The notes under the pieces were generated by a model. It saw only the letters and a program-made list of their open reading frames with translations, searched no databases and was not told where the DNA came from. Shown in pieces: positions 1-7,299 of a DNA stretch of 64,000 nucleotides. The translations under genes were made by a program, and so were the position numbers. Position 1 is the stretch's first letter, and each line of letters begins with the position of its first letter. Origin of the DNA: Aestuariibaculum sediminum (lineage in GTDB: Bacteria; Bacteroidota; Bacteroidia; Flavobacteriales; Flavobacteriaceae); NCBI RefSeq assembly GCF_014596945.1, contig NZ_JACVXB010000001.1, forward strand, positions 124,001-188,000, in the 5' to 3' direction.

Positions 1-1601
1 ATTATATTGATGAATTAAAAAAGTCGGATGAAGTTATTGCACTGGAAACGCGTGCAGAAGAATTACAAGACAAAATTAAAATTGAAAACACACATTTAGA
101 AATTATCTCTGAAGACATTAAATTTTTAACAGAAAACCGACAAATTGGTGGTAAAAATGAAACCCTTACGGTAACCGATTTAAAAACAACCTCCGATTTT
201 TACAGTAGTAAATTAACCAGTTTAAGGTTAGAAGAAATAGAAAGACAAAAAACATTAAAAAAGCTGCTAAAAGAAGCTAATGATGTGAGCGACCAGTTAA
301 ACAGCATAACTAGCAAAAAAGATTTTGCTAATGGTGAAGTCGTTATAAAAATTAAAGCAAACACCTATCAAAAATCTAATATTGCATTAAATTATGTTGT
401 TAATAATGCCGGGTGGTATCCTAGTTACGATATAAGAGCAAAAAACATATCTGAGCCTGTTCAAATGGTATATAAAGCAAATGTAAAACAAGATACCAAA
501 GTCGATTGGAAAAATGTAAAATTGAAATTTTCATCGGCCAACCCAAACCTTTCTGGCACAGCCCCTCAATTAAAAACTTATTTCCTCGATTACCACTCAG
601 CGCCGCCGAGATACAAAACACAAATTAATGAAGTTTCAGGAAGGGTAACCGACCTGAATAACACGCCTCTTCCTGGAGTTAATGTAAATATTGAAGGAAC
701 AACAATTGGTACCGTAACCAATTTCGATGGTTTTTACTCACTGGCAATACCTAACAATTCAAGTCGACTACAGTTTTCTTATATCGGTTTTCAAACAAAA
801 ACCTTACCCGTTTTTAATTCGACTGTAAATGTAAAACTAACCGAAGACCAATCTCAATTAGATGAAGTGGTTGTCGTTGGATATGGGAAAGAAAATAGAG
901 CTGCTGCCGTAGGGAGTATTCGAGCCGAAAAAATAACTGGATCAAATTTAAACACGGTAAAAAAAACAATACCGCTTCAACAGGTTGAAAACCAAACCAC
1001 CGTTGATTTTGAAGTTGAAATTCCATACACGATCAACTCTGACAATAAAAATTATGCCGTAGACATGGTTAATTATGAGCTACCAGCGAATTATCAATAT
1101 TATGCCATTCCTAAAATTGAAAAAGAAGCTTATTTGGTGGCCAGTATTAATAACTGGGAGCAATACAATTTACTTGAAGGTGAAGCCAATATCTTTTTTG
1201 AAAATACTTTTATTGGCAAAACCATACTCGATACCAGATACGCAAGCGACACATTGCAAGTATCTCTTGGCAGAGACAAAAATATAAGCATTAACAGAGA
1301 AAAGGTTACCGATTATACATCGAAAAAGTTTATCGGAGGGAAAAAGGAACAATCGCGAGCATGGAAAATTTCAGTAAAAAATAACAAATCGAAAACCATT
1401 AATATGATTGTTCTAGATCAGGTTCCGGTATCGATACAGGAAGATATTAAAGTTGATATTTTAGAAATATCAAAAGGGAAATTAACCCCAGAAAATGGCG
1501 AAGTTAAATGGGAGTTAGAAGTGTCTCCAAATGAGAATAAAGTATTGAATCTATATTACAGTGTTAAATTTCCGAAGAATCAAAACTTAATTATCGAATA
1601 A
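1..1601 (+). CDS. MuiA-like DUF4139 protein with internal CarboxypepD_reg domain (5' partial)
   Basis: The reading frame is open from base 3 with no start in the window, so the N-terminus is missing; 532 residues are visible. The first ~95 residues are charged and helical (coiled coil), as in MuiA/DUF4140-DUF4139 proteins. Next comes a DUF4139 beginning (NNAGWYPSYDI, then W-x-NVKLKFSSANP), and later its second half (VASINNWEQYNLLEGEA, NTFIGKTILD, VSLGRDKNI). Between them, about bases 636-890, sits a complete CarboxypepD_reg-like domain (SGRVTDLNNTPLPGVNV, NFDGFYSL, FSYIGFQTKTLP) ending in LDEVVVVGYG, a motif otherwise typical of SusC receptors. The role of MuiA-like proteins is unclear (mucoidy inhibitor in name only). 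It is probably periplasmic or envelope-associated, but the signal region is not visible. Confidence 0.85.
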   Translation, partial: YIDELKKSDEVIALETRAEELQDKIKIENTHLEIISEDIKFLTENRQIGGKNETLTVTDLKTTSDFYSSKLTSLRLEEIERQKTLKKLLKEANDVSDQLNSITSKKDFANGEVVIKIKANTYQKSNIALNYVVNNAGWYPSYDIRAKNISEPVQMVYKANVKQDTKVDWKNVKLKFSSANPNLSGTAPQLKTYFLDYHSAPPRYKTQINEVSGRVTDLNNTPLPGVNVNIEGTTIGTVTNFDGFYSLAIPNNSSRLQFSYIGFQTKTLPVFNSTVNVKLTEDQSQLDEVVVVGYGKENRAAAVGSIRAEKITGSNLNTVKKTIPLQQVENQTTVDFEVEIPYTINSDNKNYAVDMVNYELPANYQYYAIPKIEKEAYLVASINNWEQYNLLEGEANIFFENTFIGKTILDTRYASDTLQVSLGRDKNISINREKVTDYTSKKFIGGKKEQSRAWKISVKNNKSKTINMIVLDQVPVSIQEDIKVDILEISKGKLTPENGEVKWELEVSPNENKVLNLYYSVKFPKNQNLIIE

Positions 1602-1621
1602 ATAGAATCAAAAAAAGACTT

Positions 1622-2089
1622 ATGGAAGAACAAACCACAATGGAAAGCCAATTTGAAGAATTTGAAACCTTAACTAAAAAACGTCGCAACCTACTACCTT
1701 GGTGGATTAAATTCTTCAGTTGGTTTTTTATGATTTTTGGTGTTTTTACTTTAATATGTTTATGCATTGGCATTTTTGGTGGCTCCGCCGAATTATCATT
1801 TTATGGTTTTGAAACCTACCAACCTATTTCTGCACTTGGTTTACTTATTGTAAGCTTGGCACTATACAAAGCTTTTGTGGGCTACTCCCTATGGTTTGAA
1901 AAGGATAATGCTGTAATGCTTGGCAAAATGGATGCTATTTTAGGTATTATTTTATGTACCGTAGGTATGGTTATTATACCATTTTTTCAAGAAGGTTTTA
2001 ACCTCAATATCAGAGCAGAGATTGCTTTTTTAATTCCTTTTTTAATCCGATTAAGAAAAATTGAGAGCCGCTGGAAATCTATTGTATAA
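1622..2089 (+). CDS. Small membrane protein of unknown function
   Basis: This 155-residue protein has a charged N-terminal ~27 residues and about four hydrophobic segments (roughly residues 28-52, 65-86, 100-122 and 130-143), ending in a basic tail. I recognise no family motif. It starts 20 bases after the DUF4139 gene and ends one base before the DUF2200 gene, so the three are probably co-transcribed. Inner-membrane location is inferred from hydrophobicity only. No catalytic or binding residues can be named. Confidence 0.7.
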   Translation: MEEQTTMESQFEEFETLTKKRRNLLPWWIKFFSWFFMIFGVFTLICLCIGIFGGSAELSFYGFETYQPISALGLLIVSLALYKAFVGYSLWFEKDNAVMLGKMDAILGIILCTVGMVIIPFFQEGFNLNIRAEIAFLIPFLIRLRKIESRWKSIV

Positions 2090-2090
2090 C

Positions 2091-2441
2091 ATGAACCAAC
2101 ACAAAATATTCACTATGCCCTTTGCTTCTGTTTATCCGCATTACGTTAAAAAAGCGGAGCGAAAAGGTCGTACAAAATCTGAAGTTGATCATGTTATTTT
2201 TTGGCTAACGGGATATAATAAAGAACAGTTAGATATTGTATTAACAGAAAAAACCAATTTTGAAACCTTCTTTAAAAACGCCCCTCAATTAAACCCCAAT
2301 GTTTCAAAAATCACAGGTGTTATTTGTGGACATCGCGATGAAGACATCGAAGATCCATTAATGCAAAAAATAAGATATCTGGATAAACTTATAGATGAAC
2401 TGGCAAAAGGAAAACCCATGGAGAAAATTTTAAGATCGTAA
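2091..2441 (+). CDS. DUF2200 family protein
   Basis: This is a soluble 116-residue protein. The ATG at 2091 is preferred over the upstream TTG at 2061, because the TTG would overlap the preceding gene and add ten residues not expected in the family. The family pattern is clear: [21 protein letters not shown], then [28 protein letters not shown] and [20 protein letters not shown], spanning the whole length. DUF2200 proteins are short and common in many bacteria, but no activity is established that I know of. It lies directly after the small membrane protein gene. Confidence 0.85.
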   Translation: MNQHKIFTMPFASVYPHYVKKAERKGRTKSEVDHVIFWLTGYNKEQLDIVLTEKTNFETFFKNAPQLNPNVSKITGVICGHRDEDIEDPLMQKIRYLDKLIDELAKGKPMEKILRS

Positions 2442-2564
2442 TAGTATACACCGAAAAGGTATTTGATTTCACGATAAACTTTGACATGCTCGATTATATA
2501 AGTTCATTCGGTTTTTCCTTATATTTATAAAGCATCTATAAATTTCATAATCAAAACCTTATCT

Positions 2565-3593
2565 ATGAAAACAGTTTTAAAAAGTGTATTTTTAACGGTA
2601 ATAGTTACCGTTTTCGCTTTGTTCCAATGGTCTTGCAAACAAGAAAAAGATGTTTCCACTTCAACTGAAAATGTTCTCGAAGTTCTACCATCGTTTAATG
2701 AAAGTACATCGAAAAAAAATATCATTCAATTTGTTGAAACTATCACTGATACCGCTAGCAGCGATTATGTGAAACCTGACGATCGTATTGCGTGTTTCGA
2801 TAACGATGGCACACTTTGGGTAGAACAACCATTACCATCACAAATATTTTTTGATCTATACAGAATAAAACAACTGGCAGTAAACCATCCAGAATGGAAA
2901 AATGAAATGCCTTTTAAAGCTGTTATTGAAAACGACACAGAAGCCTTAAAAACCTTATCTCATGGAGACTTATTAAATATAGTAGGAACTGCTCAAGCCA
3001 CAGACGATGTTGATAGTTTTGACACCATTGTAAACAATTGGATAACTTCGACAAAGCACCCAGTAATGGACAAGCCTTATACAAAGCTAATTTACAAGCC
3101 TATGCTAGAACTTTTAGATTATTTAAGGGCAAACGAATTTAAAATTTATATTGTATCAGGAGGAAGTCAAGAATTTATGCGTGCGTGGACAAACTATGTT
3201 TACGGTATTCCTAAGGAACATGTTATTGGTTCTACATTTAAGAGAAAGGCAATTACAAAAGGTGATTCTTTAATAGTAGCACAAACTTCAGAATTCGAAT
3301 TTAATGATGACCATGAAGGTAAAGCGATTGCAATAAGTAGATACATTGGTAAAAAACCAATCTTAATTGCGGGTAATTCGGACGGGGATTTAGAGATGAT
3401 GCAGTATTGCGACACCAATAACCCATTACCTCATCTTTTAATTTACGTTAATCACACCGATGGCGACCGTGAGTTTTTATACGATGAACATACCGCCATG
3501 GGCACCTTAAACAAGGGCATGGAAGTGGCTTTACGAAAAGGTTGGACGATTATCGACATGAAAAACGACTGGAAAACAGTGCACTCCGAATAA
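2565..3593 (+). CDS. HAD-superfamily phosphatase, lipoprotein
   Basis: This 342-residue protein starts with a lipoprotein signal whose lipobox ends at Cys24 (FQWSC). The HAD nucleophile motif is CFDNDGTLW with Asp79 and Asp81, motif II is the serine in IVSGGSQEFM, and the late acidic motif is AGNSDGDLEMM. The fold and order match phosphoserine-phosphatase-like HAD hydrolases, so it probably removes a phosphate from a small molecule outside the cytoplasm. The substrate is unknown. Its stop codon is followed after five bases by the start of the APC permease, suggesting co-transcription. An exported HAD enzyme is less common than the cytoplasmic forms but has precedent among class B/C-type acid phosphatases. 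Confidence 0.85.
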   Translation: MKTVLKSVFLTVIVTVFALFQWSCKQEKDVSTSTENVLEVLPSFNESTSKKNIIQFVETITDTASSDYVKPDDRIACFDNDGTLWVEQPLPSQIFFDLYRIKQLAVNHPEWKNEMPFKAVIENDTEALKTLSHGDLLNIVGTAQATDDVDSFDTIVNNWITSTKHPVMDKPYTKLIYKPMLELLDYLRANEFKIYIVSGGSQEFMRAWTNYVYGIPKEHVIGSTFKRKAITKGDSLIVAQTSEFEFNDDHEGKAIAISRYIGKKPILIAGNSDGDLEMMQYCDTNNPLPHLLIYVNHTDGDREFLYDEHTAMGTLNKGMEVALRKGWTIIDMKNDWKTVHSE

Positions 3594-3598
3594 ATAAC

Positions 3599-4882
3599 AT
3601 GAAAAAACCAAATAAAAGTATTGGTTTAAAAGAGGCCATATCTATCGGTATTGGCGGCATGGTAGGTGGTGGTATTTTTGCCGTATTAGGACTAGCCGTT
3701 ACTCTAGCCAAAGGCGGAACTCCGATGGCATTTCTTTTAGCTGGAATTTTAGCACTAATCACATCTTATAGTTACATTAATTTATCAAAAGCATATCCTG
3801 ACCGTGGCGGCACTGTAAAATTTATAAATCAAGGATTCGGAACCTCTGTTTTTAGTGGCGCCATAAACAATTTATTATGGGTTAGTTATATTATTATGCT
3901 ATCGCTATATGCTTCGGCTTTTGGATCGTATGCGCCAAATCTCGCTGGCATAACGCAAAATAAAACCATTGATTTCCATATCTATGCGAGTGCCATTATA
4001 ATTCTGGCAACAGCTATAAATTATTACAGCATTAAGGTTGTTGGCAAAATTGAATCGTATGCCGTAATTATAAAACTTATAATTTTAATGGGCTTTATTG
4101 GTATTGGCATTTACGGGCTATTTGGAAATCCAAACCTAGAACAACTTAATTTTTCTCATTGGGAAACACCCATAAAATTATTCGCCGGAGGGATGGTAAT
4201 TTTTGTAGCTTACGAAGGTTTCGAGCTTATCGCTAACGCTGCTCCAGATATTGTAGCCCCGCATAAAAATATTGCCAAAGCATATTACTATTCAGTAATA
4301 TTTGTAATCCTTTTATATATCCTTATAGCTATAGTTACTGTGGGTTCATTACCGTTTAAAGCAATAGCACACGCTCAAGATTATGCACTGGCAGAAGCGG
4401 CAAAACCCATGCTTGGCAAAATAGGCTTCAGTATTATTACTGTGGCTGCTTTAATATCTACTTTTTCGGCTATTAATGCCTCGCTTTATGGTGGTAGTAA
4501 AGTAAATTACGAAATTGCCGAGGATGATGAACTTCCTCATCACTTTTTGGCTAAATTTTGGAACCAACCAATAGGTTTATTAATTACGTCAATTGCTACA
4601 TTATGCTTAGTGAACGTTTTAAAATTAGAAAGTATTTCTACCGCAGGCAGTGTCGGTTTTCTAATAATTTTTGGAGTTGTAAATTATGTTGGTTTTAAAC
4701 TGTCAAAAGCGATTAACGGCAATAAATACATTCCTCTTATAGGATTTATTCTATGTATTGCAGCTTTGGTTATTTTAATTCATCAACAATACAATTCTAA
4801 TTTAATTGGAGTTATAATTGCGCTAAGTATTATTGCGTTTTGCTTTATTTTAGAATATCTTTATAAAAAAACTAAAACTTAG
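3599..4882 (+). CDS. APC family amino acid/amine permease
   Basis: A 427-residue integral membrane protein with about 12 hydrophobic segments. The start at 3599 gives MKKPNKSIGLKEAISIGIGG; a TTG start further upstream would overlap the HAD gene by 52 bases. The N-terminal GIGGMVGGGIFAVLG is the glycine-rich helix 1 of APC transporters, and the FVAYEGFELIANAAPD segment corresponds to helix 6 of the family. It should carry out secondary uptake or exchange of an amino acid or related amine at the inner membrane; the substrate cannot be read from the sequence. It sits 5 bases after the HAD lipoprotein gene. Confidence 0.9.
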   Translation: MKKPNKSIGLKEAISIGIGGMVGGGIFAVLGLAVTLAKGGTPMAFLLAGILALITSYSYINLSKAYPDRGGTVKFINQGFGTSVFSGAINNLLWVSYIIMLSLYASAFGSYAPNLAGITQNKTIDFHIYASAIIILATAINYYSIKVVGKIESYAVIIKLIILMGFIGIGIYGLFGNPNLEQLNFSHWETPIKLFAGGMVIFVAYEGFELIANAAPDIVAPHKNIAKAYYYSVIFVILLYILIAIVTVGSLPFKAIAHAQDYALAEAAKPMLGKIGFSIITVAALISTFSAINASLYGGSKVNYEIAEDDELPHHFLAKFWNQPIGLLITSIATLCLVNVLKLESISTAGSVGFLIIFGVVNYVGFKLSKAINGNKYIPLIGFILCIAALVILIHQQYNSNLIGVIIALSIIAFCFILEYLYKKTKT

Positions 4883-4904
4883 CTTCTTAATTTTAACCCA
4901 TAAA

Positions 4905-5444
4905 ATGAAAACACAAAACAAGGTGTTTATTGCTACAAGTCTTGATGGATTTATAGCGAATAAAAACGGGGGTGTCGAATGGCTTGAATCCATACCTAAC
5001 CCCGACCAAGTTGACATGGGGTATTTGGAATTTATTAAGCACATAGATGCATTAATTATGGGACGAAATACTTTTGAAAAAGTGTTAAGTTTTGGTATCG
5101 AATGGCCTTATTCTCGCCCTGTTTTCGTTTTAAGTAATACCCTTAATAGCGTTCCCGAAAAATATACAGACAAAGTATTTCTTGTAAAAGGTCTATTAAA
5201 AGATGTTTTAAAACATATTCATCAACAAGGTTTTTATAATTTATATATTGATGGCGGTCATGTGATTCAAAATTTTTTAAATGAAAATTTAATTGACGAA
5301 ATGATTATTTCAATCGTTCCTATAATTTTAGGCGATGGTATTCCTTTATTTGCAAAAACCTCAAGACCTTTATATTTTAAGTGTATTAGTACTAAAATTT
5401 ACCTCGACAACATCGTTCAGAACCATTTTATACGTATTTCTTAA
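4905..5444 (+). CDS. RibD C-terminal/DHFR-like reductase
   Basis: A 179-residue dihydrofolate-reductase-fold protein. The N-terminus KVFIATSLDGFIANKNGGVEWL, the MGRNTFE segment and the YIDGGHVIQNFL nucleotide-binding segment are typical of the small stand-alone RibD_C family. These are NAD(P)H-dependent reductases of uncertain substrate; they are not the main folate DHFR. It is preceded by 22 bases after the permease gene. It was probably acquired or kept as a general-purpose cytoplasmic reductase, and nothing in the neighbourhood fixes its role. Confidence 0.85.
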   Translation: MKTQNKVFIATSLDGFIANKNGGVEWLESIPNPDQVDMGYLEFIKHIDALIMGRNTFEKVLSFGIEWPYSRPVFVLSNTLNSVPEKYTDKVFLVKGLLKDVLKHIHQQGFYNLYIDGGHVIQNFLNENLIDEMIISIVPIILGDGIPLFAKTSRPLYFKCISTKIYLDNIVQNHFIRIS

Positions 5445-5594
5445 AACAGAGTAGCATTTGAAAACAAATAAAATTCTGATAAATCACTATCTTAGTTACT
5501 TTATTTAATACCCCAAATTTAGATGTTTAGGTAATTGAACTTTATAGTTTTAACCACAAAAGAACAGCACTTAAACCCATAAAATTAACAAAAC

Positions 5595-5996
5595 ATGAAA
5601 ACAAAACACGGACTCTTATCAATCCTTCTTTTTTTAGCGTTTACGCTTACATTCTCTTTTGATAGCTATGCACAGCCCCCTAAATGGGCACCAGCACATG
5701 GTTACAATGCAAAAACGAGACACATTTATTTTCCAGATCATAATTTCTATTACGACTTAGAGAAACGATCGTACATTTACTTAAATGGAGGGAATTGGAG
5801 TATAAGTGCAAAACTACCTTCGCTTTATGCTAGTTTTGATCTAGGAAGAGCTGCCAAAATAGAATTAGACCTAAATTCTGATTCTCCTCAAAAATACAAC
5901 AAAGACCATTTAGTAAAATACAAAGGAAAAAGCCCAAAATTAGGTAGTCCAGGCAAATCCAAAAAGAATAAAACTGGTAACGGTAAAAAGAAATAA
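5595..5996 (+). CDS. Small secreted protein with lysine-rich tail
   Basis: This 133-residue protein has a signal peptide (roughly residues 1-26, cleavage likely after SYAQ). The mature part begins PPKWAPAHGYNAKTRHIYFPDHNFYYDL, rich in aromatic residues, and ends in a very basic tail (KNKTGNGKKK). This resembles small periplasmic proteins seen in flavobacteria that are annotated only as hypothetical. The gene starts 150 bases after the reductase gene and ends 5 bases before the GNAT gene. The basic tail could bind a polyanion, but that is a guess. Confidence 0.65.
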   Translation: MKTKHGLLSILLFLAFTLTFSFDSYAQPPKWAPAHGYNAKTRHIYFPDHNFYYDLEKRSYIYLNGGNWSISAKLPSLYASFDLGRAAKIELDLNSDSPQKYNKDHLVKYKGKSPKLGSPGKSKKNKTGNGKKK

Positions 5997-6001
5997 TTCT
6001 T

Positions 6002-6505
6002 ATGGCATTAACATTTCATCAGATATCAATTGATGAATTACATACCGTTTTGAACTTATTTAAAGAAGCTGCCGAACATATAGCTAAAATGAATATTAAT
6101 CATTGGCAATACTGGAAGAATCCACCGGCAGAAAAATTAAAATGGGTTCAAGACGGTATTTTAAACAATGAATTCTTCTTTATAAAAAACCCCGAAACCT
6201 TAACCATTGGCATGGTGCGCATTTTAAATAATGACAAGCTCTATTGGGGAGAACAAACAAAACCAGCTTTGTATGTACATTCGCTTGTTGTAAAAACAGA
6301 ATTTAATGGATCAGGATTAGGTAAAACCATTATAAAACATATTGAAGGTCGAGCAAAACAAGAAAACATTAACTGCTTGAGATTAGATGCCGATGCAAAA
6401 AACCCGAAACTTTGTACATACTACGAACAGTTAGGGTTTAAACATGTTGGTGTGGTTACACTACCATTATCTACCTATAACCTTTACGAAAAAGACATCG
6501 AATAA
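6002..6505 (+). CDS. GNAT family N-acetyltransferase
   Basis: A 167-residue protein with the GNAT acetyl-CoA binding signature in the middle (VVKTEFNGSGLGKTIIKHIE), followed by CLRLDADAKNPKLCTYYEQLGF, the usual motif B region. It should transfer an acetyl group from acetyl-CoA to an amine on an unknown small molecule or protein. It starts five bases after the small secreted protein and is followed by a 107-base gap before alkB. Confidence 0.88.
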   Translation: MALTFHQISIDELHTVLNLFKEAAEHIAKMNINHWQYWKNPPAEKLKWVQDGILNNEFFFIKNPETLTIGMVRILNNDKLYWGEQTKPALYVHSLVVKTEFNGSGLGKTIIKHIEGRAKQENINCLRLDADAKNPKLCTYYEQLGFKHVGVVTLPLSTYNLYEKDIE

Positions 6506-6612
6506 AAATAAAGTTAATTATTATGCTGCAATTAAATAACATAAGCACAAGTCAATAAAATCATCCAGACCACGACGTATTTTATGAGTAATTAAGCTAC
6601 TTTTATTATAGT

Positions 6613-7230
6613 ATGATGAAACTTTTCGAATTTGAATCCGACCACACAAAAAACTGTTTACCTAAAGATGGTACAGTTAATTATTACGGTAAAATTTTAA
6701 GTCATACAGATTCGGACATCATACTCGAGCAACTATTAGAAACTATTGCATGGAAAAACGACGAAGCAATAATTTTTGGGAAACGTATAATCACTAAACG
6801 TAAAGTAGCCTGGTATGGTGAAAAGCCATTTTCCTACACCTATTCTAACATTACTAAACACGCCTTAATTTGGACCAAGGAATTGAAATTCTTAAAGAAC
6901 TTAGTAGAACAAAAAACGGGAGAAACTTATAACTCCTGTCTTCTTAATTTATATCACAACGGTACCGAAGGCATGGCATGGCATAGCGATGGTGAAAAAG
7001 ATTTAAAGCCCAATGGAGCCATTGCCTCCTTAAGTTTTGGAGCTGAACGTAAATTTGCTTTTAAACACAAAGACACTCAGGAAAAAATCCATTTACTTTT
7101 AGAGCATGGTAGCCTTTTAGTCATGAAAGGCGAAACACAAACCCATTGGTTACATCGGTTACCCCCTACAAAAAAAATACATTCACCAAGAATAAACCTC
7201 ACGTTTAGAACAATTATTGAAAACACATAG
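6613..7230 (+). CDS. AlkB-like Fe(II)/2-oxoglutarate dioxygenase
   Basis: A 205-residue protein resembling ABH2-type AlkB homologues. The iron-binding triad is visible as His124 and Asp126 in MAWHSDGEKD and His181 in THWLHRLP; Arg193 and Arg199 in SPRINLTFR are placed to bind 2-oxoglutarate. LNLYHNGTEG before the triad is also conserved. The expected role is oxidative demethylation of alkylated bases in DNA or RNA. The start could be Met1 or Met2, which are adjacent. It converges on the M16 protease gene with a 69-base gap containing a hairpin. Confidence 0.92.
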   Translation: MMKLFEFESDHTKNCLPKDGTVNYYGKILSHTDSDIILEQLLETIAWKNDEAIIFGKRIITKRKVAWYGEKPFSYTYSNITKHALIWTKELKFLKNLVEQKTGETYNSCLLNLYHNGTEGMAWHSDGEKDLKPNGAIASLSFGAERKFAFKHKDTQEKIHLLLEHGSLLVMKGETQTHWLHRLPPTKKIHSPRINLTFRTIIENT

Positions 7231-7247
7231 CCATTAAAAATAAAAAA

Positions 7248-7275
7248 GAGGAATATGCATTAAAACATATCCCTC
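7248..7275. terminator. Candidate bidirectional terminator between alkB and M16 gene
   Basis: Imperfect inverted repeat: GAGGAATATG at 7248-7257 pairs with CATATCCCTC at 7266-7275 with one mismatch and an 8-base loop. An A-run precedes it and CTTT follows. It lies between the stop codons of two convergent genes. Confidence 0.55.
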
Positions 7276-7299
7276 TCTTTAGTGATTATCAAATAAATA

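Noticed and set aside
636-890. Internal SusC-like segment as a fragment of a receptor pseudogene
   Set aside because: The frame stays open and DUF4139 continues on both sides, so it is a domain fusion in one protein.
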